Shown: positions 21,701 to 33,166 of the stretch, piece after piece
Layout: the number at the start of each line of letters is the position of its first letter
Numbering within the stretch: the first letter of the stretch is position 1
Assembly: GCA_030734395.1 (NCBI GenBank)
Contig: JAUZTG010000020.1
Span: 1,674,001-1,738,000, forward strand
Length of the DNA stretch: 64,000 nucleotides
Source: Sarocladium kiliense
Lineage: Eukaryota > Ascomycota > Sordariomycetes > Hypocreales > Sarocladiaceae
Direction of reading: 5' to 3'
Program-made: the position numbers and the translations under genes
The notes under the pieces: generated by a model
Told to the model about the DNA's origin: nothing
The model's input: the letters and a program-made list of their open reading frames with translations, nothing else
The model's database searches: none

Positions 21701-24571
21701 GCCACAGTCCAGGCATTCACCCTCAGATCCGGAGCTGGCCACACTACACATTAGACGCGCAGTTAGCTTGTGCTAAGGGTGCCACGATATGGCCAACATA
21801 CCCAATGACCCCTGCAACATTTTCTTAGTCTCCCACACCTACCGAATTCGGATTTGGTGTATAAGTGCTGCCGTTGCTCAATCCTCCGTCAAGGGTCGTT
21901 TTACCGCAGATGGATGAGAGTCAGGCATATTCCCACAAATTCTGGCCATTTTGGCAAGCTTGAATCGTTGAAAAAGCTTCAGAAATGACAATCTTTCGCA
22001 AGATACCTCCTGAGGCAGAAGCAGGGCAAGGCCGAGGGCAGCTCAGGTGACCGGCATGCTCTGCGACCAACACACAGACCACTGAGACACAAACTCGGTT
22101 AGGTTTAGGCATCACTCGTATACCATGAACACTCAAATGTTTTGTGGACTGTAGGGCTAGCCTTGTTCGGTCTGGCTCCCATTTTGGACGAAAGATCTAT
22201 GGACAGTGGCCCCTCTTGCGCCTCTCCCCAGCTCATCTGAAGCCTACGTGTGGCGTTAACAGCCTGGGCCCTGCTCTCATATGTCGATGGGCCATTGGTG
22301 CGAGGGCGCCGATGATCCAGGGGACGGGCTAAGGGATGCCGCTTGGATTCGGGCCCGGCCTCAGCGAGTGACAGACAGGATCGACGCCAGTATTCCAAGG
22401 TTTCTTGGCATTGCCAAACTGGTTTGCTATCAGGAAGGATTTCGGCTGCAGCTCAGGTTTTCAGAATCGACTAAGTACATTTTGGCCATCCGGTAGGTGA
22501 CGCGCTCTTCGGACAACAGTTGGCAATCGAGAACAGCCTTTGAGCTCACCTGCTGAGGTTCTTCGCACTGGCTGCAAAACGGTGTGGCTGCGCCAAGGCA
22601 GGACCATGACCGCTTGCAGCGCTGTCCTTGAATACTATGGATAGGCTCTACAATAGAGTATCACTGAGTAGTTCAGCAACACGAGACGACTCTATGAGTC
22701 GCGTTACTGGAAAATGCAGCAGACAAACACACCACAGCAGTGCTTAGGCTACCTGCTTGCCAACAAGGCTACAGCCAACGACGGATAGCCAAGTGAGACA
22801 GTCGATAAGCATCCTGGCTCAGACCTATGAACCTGGACGCAGCATTCCTAGGTCCGATCTCAGACCCCTGCAGACCGGTGTAAGTCGCATAAGCCTGGCA
22901 GGACTACTTTGCATCTGCCCAGGAGAACCCATGCTGATTCCAGGCTAACTCCGCACTTGTTGTCTCATTCCTTTTTCAAAATGCCTTCTGTTGGAGACAC
23001 TCCTCAAACTAGGATGCTTTCGCTCGACACCCAGTCGCAATTCGCGATCTGCCAACTAGTGTGCCATGCAATTGAGAATACAGGCGTGTCCCTACCATCT
23101 CGGAGATAACGGAGGAAAGCAGCTGATGGTGGCATGGCATCGACGGAAGTGGTGATTGACTCTGGCCTAGCCGCGAGCAAGAGTTGAGTGTCTTCAGCCG
23201 ATCTCAACGTTAGACTTTGTGGCTCGTTGGTGAGCGGGTGCTCGGTGCGAGGCCATCCGAACAGCCTGTTGCGACTAAAAGCTAGCTTAGCTGTAAGCTT
23301 GTAAAACGTTTCGCTCCCCCGTTGACAGCCCGTCGCTGGCGTGTCCAACAAGCGATCTGGAGCTAGGCCTTAGCCAAACTCTAGGAGAACGTCAACACAT
23401 GGAAAGCTCGCGGAGCCGTCTTCGGCGCCGATCTGTGAAATGTTGGGCCTAAGTCCGGCGACGCTCGTGGGCGATCTGGAACTTAGAGCGGCCACTGGTA
23501 GCGCCACTGCCTGTGACGACGAGCGTTGATTGAGCTAGAAGAGCGGACGACATGAAGCTATGCCGTTGTGCACACGTTGATCGGGGAGCGTCGGGCCAAC
23601 TAGCGACACAGCGGCAGACCAAAATCGGCCTTAGAAAAACGCCAGGCACTGAGGAGCGTGGTGGAATGCCACTGTGGCAGTAGGGTTGGATCATCGCATG
23701 CTTTGATGCCCGACTAACATGATCCAGTTCGCAAAAACGACCACCGAATTTCGGATAGTGCCCTGATCGAGATTGTGATGTTACGACCTGGTGTTCACCT
23801 TGAATGTGATATTGATGGGGACGATTCAGCCCCGGGCTGCCAAGCAAAGACGCGTGCACGGACGCACAGAGCGGAGGGTGGACACATGCGATTGCGATCG
23901 AAGTCCTGGGCATGGCTGAGTAAGTTGTAAAGAGTTCCCCTCCAAGATGATCCTCCCCGGCCTGACCAGGAGGAACCCGTCTTTGATGCCGGAGGGGTAT
24001 CATAGCTCGTAGAGCCTCTTTCTATCGTGGCGGCAAACACGTTGTTGCTTCGAGCAGCAAAGAACAGACAAAGCCGATGAGACCACAACCAGCACATCAC
24101 CATCAAAACCCACAAAGCCGAGATAGCACACAGGGAATGGAGGGGCAGCGGCAGATCGTGAAGCGCCGTGCTAAGAGGAAACTAACTCAATATGCCCCAT
24201 CCAACCCTCCATCACGCATTGACCCGTACATGCCAAGAGACAAAGTAGCCTGGACAGTCTCTCCTGGGCTGCGTGACAAGAGACATGGAGCCCCGTTGTC
24301 GGATTGGATCGGGGGCTGGTTGGTGTGGGGCGAGGTGCATGTCTGCGTGTCGGAGGAGTGCCCGGCTCCCCGAAATCGAGTCGTTCGAAATCCAAATCGC
24401 AGCAAATCCCCTACCATGATTGAGCTTGGGGACGACGAAAACGAACAGCACGCCGGACGGATTGTCATGATTGATGGGGAATTGAGTACAATTGAATAGG
24501 ACCGCTCTGTTTCTCTTCTCCTCTCTGCTTTCCATTCCACTCTTTGCTTCTTTCCCTCGGCGCCTACTGTA
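18758..24571. other. Gene-poor part of the MAT interval
   Basis: 5.8 kb between the unknown MAT gene and the SLA2 stop. Open frames are short, overlap on both strands and lack a consistent splice model. I looked for the MAT1-1-1 alpha-box and for a second HMG box in the translated frames and saw neither. One frame (20265-20552) has somewhat coding-like codons. The base composition is not strongly AT-rich, so heavy RIP is not evident. The stretch probably contains idiomorph-specific DNA and one idiomorph boundary. Confidence 0.55.
20265..20552 (+). other. Possible gene remnant inside the MAT interval
   Basis: Open frame of 95 codons ending at TGA 20550-20552, containing RLLRTLRLDNLRLHVHLGGG and GFVNDVTQDYLGYAACLAYK. 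Codon third positions lean to C/G as in real genes here. It begins right after a TGA (20262-20264) and has no ATG at its head, so it would be a last exon or a relic. An overlapping longer frame (19979-20572) reads less like protein. Function unknown. Confidence 0.25.
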
Positions 24572-27500
24572 CTACTCTTCTTGATACGAGATCTTGCGCA
24601 TCTCGCCGAGGCGGTGACGAGCTGAAGCAAGAGAATTCTCCAATTGCAGAATCTCGACCTGTGTATGGCGCCCGGAAGATTAGCTTTCCGAGACAATTTT
24701 TATCTTGACTTTGTACCTGCTTGTGATGCAACGAGCGCGACTGGTGTAATGGAGGGCGAGAACAAGTTTTGGGGGCAGAGATGACATTCCTGCCTGTGAG
24801 GTAGGGTAGGGAGGACGGAAAAAGAAACGCGTCCTCTTGGACAGGAATAGGAAACAAGATCGTAGACGAGAGAAGAGGGCTTGAAAGAGAAGGCTGTGAA
24901 GGGCTGTGCGCTGTTGGTCGTATGTGCGTTTCCTGCTGTTGGCGCTAGCAACAGGAGGAGCGAAGAGGTATCGCCAACCCCGGTCAAGCCAGGCAAAACG
25001 GAGAAGGAAGGGGGGAGGGGGCACACATCCATCCCATCTTGGGAGAGACGCTGCCGTGTGCGAGATCCTCTAGCAGCCACCGTGTGAAAGACACGACTTG
25101 CGACTGGAACGAGGAGCATCGCAACTATCCAGCCCCCACGGACGCCACAACCACGCCCCCTCCTCCTCCCCCCAGGTCGGCGATAGGGATTATCTCCACG
25201 ACAGGAAGTGACATATCCTTGACAGGCGCAAGCGGCGGCTGTGTCGGGGGGCGGTTTCTTGAGCTGTGGGCGTGTCGCGGCGCCTGGCTTTGGCGCAGAA
25301 CGATTGACGTCCGTGTGTCCACCCTCTCTTCTTGGTATGGTGTACTTTTTGGGGGAGTGTATGTCTCTTCTGCCCAGTGTGCTTGCTATGCGCCAAGGGC
25401 GTCACACGTGTAGCTTGCCGGACGATGGAGAGGGCTAGCGTGGGCTTTTGGCCGTGTATGGCGCACTGGGGAGGGAAAGAGTCTGGAAGGGCTGATAGAA
25501 GGGCTGAATGGAGGGGGAATTGGGAGGGGGTTGTATGAGGACATGGACTTGGGTTTGAAGTAGACAGATGAAATACCAACGTGCAGGGTAAGGAAAGGGT
25601 GAGGAGTTTGCCAAAGGGGTGACAAGGGAAGGGCGGATAGGGGAAAGACATGATGATGAAAAAGGGCGACTCACCTGTTGCTCCATCTCGCGGACCTTGA
25701 ACTCATGCGCTCCCAGCTTCGAGTAGTCGACCTGATCCTCTTCGGCCGTGCGCTCCTTGATCATGCTCTGTACTTGCCTGACCAGCGAACGGCAAGCCGC
25801 GCCAACAGCCTTGCTGGCCTGTTCCAGGTTATCCTGGCTCTTGCTCATGAAGCCAGCCTTGACACGGCTGGCAGCCACAAGCTGTGCGGTCGACGCTGCA
25901 ACGTCGTTGGATGCCACGATGAGCTGCTCGGGGCTGTTGCGGTTCGAAAGGACACCGTCAGCTGTCTCGATGAGGGTGTTGGTTGAGGACGCGACTGCCT
26001 TCGCTGCAGAGATGAGACCTTCTGTCCAGCGGTTGTTCTTCTTGTAGAAGGCTGTGCGGGAGGAGCTGCCACGGCCAGCTTGGACAATCTCTTGCTGCGT
26101 GACTGTTGCTGCCTTGATGAGCTTTGTAATAGCGTTGGTGATGGCCGATGCGGCGTCGAGAATAGAGTCGTGGACCTTGAGCTCGTAGGTTGAGTAACCG
26201 TCGCGAGGCTTGTTCTTGAGCTTCGCGAGACGGGCAGCCGCAGCGGCAATGGCATCAGCAGCCTTGCTGAGCTCGGAGTCGACGAGGTCGCCCAGATCGC
26301 CCTTGTTGTTGACAAGGCGTCCGAAGCCGGGGGCGAATGCCTCGACGAGCTTGTTGAGCTTCTGCAAGTTCATCTGCACGTCATTGTTGCTGTTGATGAC
26401 GACGTCCGTCTTTTGCAAAGGGTCCATGCCCTCGAGGCGGAAACTCTGTAGACCTCGGAAGAACTGCACTGTTGAAGAGGCTGACTGGCGTGCACCACCC
26501 ATGAGCGAGTCGGTCTTCTTGTCGTCAGTAGCGAGGCGGCTGAGACCCTTGGTGTTGCTGCAGACATCGGCAATGGCACCAGAGAAGACGTTGATGGCCT
26601 TGATGAGGTCGCCGTGAGTAGCGTTCGGCCCATCAGCGATGAAGTTGTTGAATGCAGTCGCAAACTCCATGGCGCTTGCTGAGGCTTTCTCGATCTGAGA
26701 AAGCACGTATGATGGCGATGCATTCTGGTTACCAGCCTGCATGGTGGAGTCCATCTCGTAGAGCGCATCGTCGACGCGAGCCACGGCGGCCTGGAGTACT
26801 GAGTCGATGATATCGTTAATCTTGTCGAGGTTTGACATGATCAGTGCGTCGATCTGACCATCCAGTGCATCGTCAGTGTGGCCTTGGTTCTGCCTCAAGT
26901 CGTTGAGTTCGATCAGGGTTTGGTCCATGCCAGCCTTGTACACCTCCAGCTCTTCTTCCTTCTCGCGAAGAAGCTTCTCGAGGTCCGAGTCGCCGTCCCG
27001 CATCTTCATCTGCGACTCCTCGAGTGCCCGAGACTTGTTACGCAGCGCCTCCTCAAGATCAGCCATCTCGCGGTTGTATTTGGCAAGCATGGTCGAGAGC
27101 TCGTTGCCCTTGCTTCGCTCGAGGTTATCGGCTCGGTCGTTCGCCATACGGAGCTCGCGCCGCAGCTTTTCGACCTCGTCCTTGCTGCTGCCGCTCGCTC
27201 GGTCCTTGTCATGGAGGGCACGGTCGCGCTCACGAATCATGTCGGCAAGCTCGAGATTCTTGGTCTTGATTTCCCGCTCGAGCTTCTCGCGTTTCTCGAT
27301 GGCCTCCTGGGCGCTGGCCGCCTTGAGCTGCACGTTCTTGAACTTCTGTAGGAGATCCAAGTGCTCGTGTCTCAGCTGAGAGTACAGCTTTGCCAAAGAC
27401 TCATACTTCGTCCTCCAGGTATTGACCTGCTCCTGAAGAGCCCGAATCTGGTCATCCTTGCTCGTCATTTGCTGGCCAACGCTGTTCTGAATCTGCGCAA

Positions 27501-28958
27501 GCTCGCCCTCCAGTGCCTTCACGCGCTGGTCATATTGTTGCAGCATGAGCTGGTCACGCTCGTACTGAGCACGAGCATTGAGGTTCTCTCGCTCGAGCTC
27601 AGCCAGTCGACCTTGAGTTTGCCACTGTGCCTGTTGCGCAAGCAACGCCTCTTGCTCGCGTTGCTGTTGCTCCATCAGCTTCCGCTGCTGCTCCTCAAAG
27701 TCTCGCTGGGCCTGCTCCTGCGCTTGTTGCTGTGCCAGAATCGAGGCTTGCTGCCTCTGCTCAAGCACACGCTGCTGCTCCTCGTACTCCCTGTTCTGGC
27801 GGTCGAGCTCGCTCTTCCAAAACTCCGAGATCTCATCAGGCTGTTCTGACCTAGGTTCAACCACAGGTGAGGGCTCACGCTCAATCTCTTGTTTCGGTCG
27901 TGCGGGTAGCGCCGGGGCAGCATCGTCTTCGGCAAGCAGGTTCGGTGGATCTTGCGGGAGCTTCGGAATGGTGATGAGGCTGGTGAGGTAGCGGAGGTTT
28001 GAGCATTCGTAGTAGAACTGAACGAGACGGAAATGCTGGGCATCGTATCGCTCGCGCAGTGGTGCCAGGGCTTCATCGTCGCCAGTAACTGAAGGTTGTG
28101 GTTAGCGAGTTTCGGGGTGGGTTTCTGAGTCGGCATATCTTACTAGAATGCATGGCGCGCAGCATGCTTGTAATGAACTTGTAGATGCCGTAACTCTCCT
28201 GCACCAGAGGCACAAGAGCTGCAATTCGACACTCATTATTGCCAACATTGCGGAAGTGGGAGAAGATTAGCTTCTGAAACTGCTCAATCTTGTCTTGCAG
28301 GGTCATGAGGTCTGTGATAGTCTCGTAACCTTCGTTCGGGTCGTTGATCGCCTTCAAGCTGATGTACTCCTCGTACTCGAAGGTGCCGTTGAACTCGGGA
28401 TGCGCATGGTGGAAGGACAGCTTTGCAAGGATGTAGTAGACGTATTCCCTGATCAAAGGTCCGTATCCGCGAAGGCCCTCGCCAACCATGCCACGATTAA
28501 GGCCATCGATCCAGCCACGATTGGCCATAGCCTCCCGAAGAGCGCTCGGGTGGCCTTCTTGTAGGACTCGGTGGATCGTGATCAAAGCTTTGAACGTCTG
28601 GACCTCATCTGCAAGAATCGGTTGGCTGCAGTCAAAGTGTCAGTAGGGGATTGCGGGACGTGGAAGCCGGAGCCGGAGCAAACATACACTTTGATGCCCG
28701 CCCAGAAAGCCTGGGAGGACTTGTGGTCCCATGTGTAAACGATGCATGCGCGCACATGCTTTCGCTTAGGCGATATTTCATCGCTATTGGTGGCTTTCTT
28801 GATGTTGACGGCCAGTTCCTGGTCAGATCTGTGAGAAGCGCATTCGTCAGTGTCGAGTCAAGGTCAATGAGGGGAAACCTAGCCAGTGTCGCAAGGTGCC
28901 TGGCGGGGCGGTTGAGGAGCTCTCACTTGACGTGACCGGTCGGGCGCAAGGTAGCCAT
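24572..28958 (-). CDS. SLA2: SLA2 cortical actin / endocytosis adaptor (ANTH and I/LWEQ)
   Basis: Five exons: 28927-28958, 28688-28828, 28144-28625, 25675-28088 and 24572-24658, giving 1051 aa; all phases fit. The N-terminal ANTH domain includes VYTWDHKSSQAFWAGIKVQP and ILADEVQTFKALITIHRVLQ, and binds PIP2 and clathrin-coated membranes. A long Gln/Glu-rich coiled coil follows (about residues 330-650, for example FEEQQRKLMEQQQREQEALL). The I/LWEQ actin-binding domain is C-terminal, with STAQLVAASRVKAGFMSKSQ. The last 29 codons (VEILQLENSLASARHRLGEM and then RKISYQEE, the usual Sla2 end) lie on a separate exon beyond a 1016-nt intron. Sla2 links actin to endocytic sites and hyphal growth. It is the standard right-hand MAT flank. 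Confidence 0.95.
24659..25674 (-). other. 1016-nt last intron of SLA2
   Basis: The donor GTGAGT follows the codons for MEQQ; the acceptor CACAG precedes VEILQLEN. Both junctions are in phase 0 and rebuild the conserved Sla2 C-terminus. The intron is roughly 15-20 times longer than its neighbours. It is pyrimidine-rich on the minus strand, and no convincing gene lies inside it. Confidence 0.75.
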
Positions 28959-30216
28959 GGCGGACGTTGATCCGCGACGCTGTGCGGATATGTCCGGAGC
29001 TGTGAGAACGGGATGCAAAACGTTGGTGTTGTAGTCGACAAATCGCAAGAACACGCCCCTGGATCTACGGCGAGGTCCACGGCGTGCTCAGGCACCAACG
29101 AACGGAGCAAATGCGGAAGAAATGTAGCAGAACGTTTGCTGTAAATAATTCGAAGCTTTCTGGTGACCGCGAGAGCTTGTGACTCAGGCAGAGGTGGTTG
29201 TTTGAGGGGCAACAAGTCTGCGCAAGCGACTCGTAGGAGCTGTCGTCAGCGTCTTGGGGAGCTTTCACTGTGCCTGTGGCTGGGCCGGCCGGGCTGGGAA
29301 ACGCCGGTATGCAACCACGACATCACCGGGTGGGGCGTCATTACGGCTGCAGACTCGGGGAGGGATAATCCGGTCCGTGGACTACCGGGCTGTAGGTGTG
29401 CGAACATATAATTATCGATGCATACGGAGCTTTCTGACTTTTGAATTCTGGAATATTTGTTTGTGAAAGAGGATTAATGTTGAGTTTGTATGGAAACACG
29501 AGGGTCCTGCTGAGTTGTGCAAGAATACACTCAATGAGAACAAATCGTGGTGTAGAATACGAGTAGAATATGTGTAGACATTAGTTAAATAGTTGCAGAA
29601 TAGGTGCATGAGACCGAGAACCCGTCACCATAATATGGCCGTTCTGTGCAATATCACAGCAGAAGCAGGCCGAGAACCACGAAGAACGGCAAATTGCCGT
29701 AGGAATATGTATCATCGGCCGCATTGTTGACTGACATGAACCGGTTCAGTCGATAAAAGGCATCAGCCGACGCTGATCCAGGGTAGTTTCACTGTCGAGA
29801 TGCAACGGCACCAGTTTTGGAGACAAAGCCCTCATTGGAGGACTTGGGGAAAGCGGGCTACCCTTCTCAAGATGAATGACCATCAAATACCGATATGACA
29901 CCCGGGATGAGGATCATCATTTCAGTCGAGATCTCATATTGATGGATCCTGCTGGTCCAGAACCCGCGGATCTATTCTCACTTCACAACAGAGAAACGGC
30001 ACAATAAATTGGAGATGTCACTTGGTCTCATTCCCTATGGACCTCCTAAATGCAGACCTTGCCATGCTGAGTTCTTTACCATCCGGACGTAACACCCCAA
30101 GAACAAAAAAGATGCAAGCCGTAACCGTCCAACCACAGCGACAACCTCCCGCATTTCGGATATTCCTTTTGCCACTCCTTTTCTTCTCTCTCCCATACAA
30201 AACCCAATCCAGTAAC
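28959..30216. other. Intergenic region SLA2 promoter / eL21 3' end
   Basis: 1.26 kb between two minus-strand genes. It holds the SLA2 promoter and the eL21 3' UTR. A stretch at about 29410-29600 is AT-rich. No gene supported. Confidence 0.55.
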
Positions 30217-30836
30217 TTAAATGGTGGTCTCGTACGGCAGAGGAGTGACGGTCTCCGGCGGGTTGTCGGTCAGGGAAACGGTTCTCGCCTCACGGGGCAT
30301 GAGGGGTTGGCGCTTGACTTGGACGGTAGTGCCCTCGGCGGCGGCCTTCTTCTTGGCCTCGGCGTTGGACTTGACGCGGCGGAGGAAGTCCTCTCGTGAG
30401 CGGGAGGGGGAGACGTGCTCGATGCGGATGTTGATGCGCTTCTCGATGTAGGAGCCCCAGACCTTCTTGTAGATGATTATGCCGAGAGCGGACTTGGTGA
30501 CGTTGTAGACGACACCAGTCTTGCCGTGGTAGACCTTGTAGGGCATACTGTACGAGTGTCAGCATGCTCTTGCTCAAAACCCAGAAACGTCGTTCATCGT
30601 GATGCTCGACGATTTATCCCGCTTACCCCTTCTGAACGGCACCGTTGGTCTTGATATCGACGATGTCACCAACACTGTAATTCGGTCAGTACGTGTTCCA
30701 TCTCGAAACCCTTCCACGTTGTGTTGACTGACCGGTACTGGCGCATGTAGGTGCTCAGGGCAATCATTCCCTTCTTCCGAAAGTCCCTGGAGTACGCATA
30801 GCGCGTACCCGCGCGTTTTCCTGCTGCGTGACCCAT
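30217..30836 (-). CDS. RPL21: 60S ribosomal protein eL21
   Basis: Three exons (30733-30836, 30627-30674, 30217-30547) give 160 aa, the usual length. Sequence is typical: MGHAAGKRAGTRYAYSRDFR, then GDIVDIKTNGAVQKGMPYKV, YHGKTGVVYNVTKSALGIII and NIRIEHVSPSRSREDFLRRV. eL21 is a cytosolic large-subunit protein. The first two introns near the 5' end are common in fungal ribosomal protein genes. It is the next gene after SLA2, on the same strand. My base count around 30780-30900 was uncertain by one; the start given is the one that keeps frame. Confidence 0.95.
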
Positions 30837-31125
30837 GTTTTCGAGGTTTTGGTGATGATCGAGTTGGGTTGGTCGAGTTGAGGTGAGGAGGTTTGGTTTT
30901 TGAAATGGTGGGAGCGCAATTTTTGGGAGTTGTGGCCTAAAACCCCACTCTTTTCCAGCCAATGGACGCCCCCCAACTCTTTCATGTTCATGATGGAGGC
31001 AGGAACACCTTCCCAAAGAACGAGCACTTTCCTGCTCGTTTCTCGCTTGGAAATGCCAGGAAATTATTCCAAAAGGTGAGCGATTCGTGAAACTTGTTCT
31101 GGGATTTGAAAGTACTCACGCAAAG

Positions 31126-32094
31126 ATGCAGGCTCTCCGGGATTTCGACCAGCGTGAAGTACGCCGGATCATGGCAAAGCAAGTCATGAAATGCATTAAA
31201 AACGATCGTTTCACACATCCGCTCACCATGCGCATCCTGAAGGGTAAAAACAAAGTCAATCTTTTGATGAAATCTTTCGACTTCAAGTTTGCTCCTGGAC
31301 TTTTCTCGGTTCTTGTTTCAGTGATTCCCAAGCCGGATTTCTTCGACAACTTACCAAGCCAGCGTGAACATGACGGCTAGTGGATCGTGTACGCACTGAA
31401 ACTTGTGAAGGATGGCGTGTCTTTCTGGTGTCTTTACATTGGTTCAGCAACGGATTCCAAGCGTGGTTTCGAGTCTCGCATTGCTCTCTATGAGCACAGA
31501 ATGACTGCGAAGTTTCCACAGAACGTCCAAATAGCATTCGATTATGGGTTTCGCATTGAGAAGATTGGAGTATTGGCCTGGTGTCCGAAACCTCAGAAGC
31601 GACACGAGACCGCAGTTCGAGCAGTTTGTCTCGGTTTGGAGGTGACATTCCCGGTTATGTTTTGGGCTTTTCATAATACGGTCGACAATTCTTTGGGTTT
31701 CTCCAGTTCACCACCATCTGGTGATTCGGTTTCATGGGACATTCGGGATTCTGCACCATCATATGGGAAGGAGGATCTACTACTTCAGCCTCGTTCATCA
31801 CTCAACTACCTGGGATTGTGCAGTCACTTGGCAACAATGGAACCTCCGAAACGTGGTCTATCAATGACCAAAGAGCAGAAGAAGGCACAGAGAAACGCCT
31901 ACGACAAACGATTCTACAGTGTCCCGAAGAATCTTGCAAAGAAGAAGGCAACCGCCAAGAAACGACGCAGTACACCAGCATATCGAGAAAAGGCAAGGCT
32001 TGCCATGAAGAAACGACGTGAAGATCCAGTGTTTCGGGAAAAGTTTAATCGGCTTCGTAGGGAGAAATATCAGGCAAAGGTTGGTGCGAAATGA
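31126..32094 (+). pseudogene. GIY-YIG-like gene interrupted by an in-frame TAG
   Basis: One frame runs from ATG 31126 to the stop at 32092-32094 but is broken by TAG at 31378-31380. Before it: a folded-looking part with MAKQVMKCIKNDRFTHPLTM and FSVLVSVIPKPDFFDNLPSQ. Right after it: WIVYALKLVKDGVSFWCLYI then GSATDSKRGFESRIALYE, with the spacing of a GIY-YIG nuclease core (VYA, YIG, a downstream Arg), and RHETAVRAVCLGLEVTFP as the possible Glu segment. The C-terminus is very basic (KKRRSTPAYREKARLAMKKR), as in DNA-binding tails. The gene lies between eL21 and uS4 and ends only 119 bp before the uS4 start. A splice that removes the TAG was not found. It could be a pseudogene, a readthrough gene or a sequence error. 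The GIY-YIG assignment is by motif only. Confidence 0.6.
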
Positions 32095-32213
32095 TTGGCT
32101 GTTGGGGGGTCACGTGGGTGGTACTTTGCGCTACACATTTTTGAAAGCATCCACAAAATTTCATTCATTCTCCTAACTTTCACACTCCCAAACCACCATC
32201 GAGAATCATCACG

Positions 32214-32959
32214 ATGCCGCCTCGTGCTTATTCAAAGACCTCGCGTGTCCCACGTCGCCCTTTCGAGGCAGCGCGTCTGTCAGTATTCACCGGCCACTGA
32301 GCATGAGCTTGTCTCTGCCCACGTCGATTGTGATCCCGACTGACGGTATATTTCAATAGTGACTCCGAGCTTAAGCTCGTTGGCGAGTATGGCCTCCGCA
32401 ACAAGCGTGAGGTCTGGCGTGTTGGCCTGACTCTGTCCAAGATCCGTCGTGCAGCTCGGTATGTTTTTCAACGCCCAATTTCTCTTTGCAAAATCATCAC
32501 GAAACCCATCAAAATCAAGAAGGAACCCATCGTTATTAACTTCTGAATAGTCAGCTCTTGACGCTCGACGAGAAAGACCCCAAGCGCCTGTTCGAGGGCA
32601 ATGCCCTCATTCGCCGTCTGGTCCGCGTCGGTGTCCTCGACGAGTCCCGCATGAAGCTCGATTACGTCCTGGCCCTGAAGATCGAGGATTTCCTTGAGCG
32701 CCGTCTCCAGACTTGCGTCTACAAGCTCGGCCTCGCCAAGTCCATCCACCACGCCCGTGTCCTCATCCGCCAGCGCCACATCCGCGTCGGCAAGCAGATC
32801 GTCAACGTGCCCTCTTTCATCGTCCGTCTCGACTCCCAGAAGCACATTGACTTCTCCCTCACCTCTCCCTTCGGTGGCGGTCGCCCCGGCCGTGTCCGCA
32901 GAAAGAAGGCCAAGGCCGCTGAGGCTGGTGACGGTGAGGAGGAGGAGGACGAGGAGTAA
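32214..32959 (+). CDS. RPS9: 40S ribosomal protein uS4 (S9)
   Basis: Three exons (32214-32278, 32360-32458, 32551-32959) give 190 aa. The sequence is typical uS4: MPPRAYSKTSRVPRRPFEAA, LDSELKLVGEYGLRNKREVW, LTLDEKDPKRLFEGNALIRR and HHARVLIRQRHIRVGKQIVN, with an acidic tail. uS4 binds 16S-like rRNA early in 40S assembly and shapes decoding accuracy. The start context (ATCACGATG) and the introns near the 5' end match other fungal ribosomal protein genes. It converges on SLU7, 207 bp apart. Confidence 0.96.
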
Positions 32960-33166
32960 ATTATTGCTCAAAGGTCCTGATGATTCTCACGTATTGTGTA
33001 TCGGGTCGGAAAGGGAAGCAAGACCACGCCCGGTAGTGGGGTCTCGTCATAGCTTGCGGCGTTCGCCAGAGGAAAACAATGGAATGATTTTCGCCCAAAC
33101 TTTTGTGCCAAATGAAGTGAATGTTGCTTAATGTGCTTGCGCAGGAGTCGTATTATAGTCATGCTA

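Noticed and set aside
23449..24003. 184-codon minus-strand frame
   Set aside because: No motif, no splice context, mixed Cys/His/Pro composition; not convincing as protein.
15441..24571. MAT1-1-1 alpha-box gene in the same locus
   Set aside because: No translated frame showed an alpha-box pattern on either strand.
24680..25024. Minus-strand frames inside the last SLA2 intron
   Set aside because: Phe/Leu/Arg/Ser-rich from pyrimidine-rich intron sequence; the SLA2 splice model explains the region.
27361..27849. 162-codon Leu-rich plus-strand frame
   Set aside because: Antisense of the Gln/Glu-rich coiled coil of SLA2.
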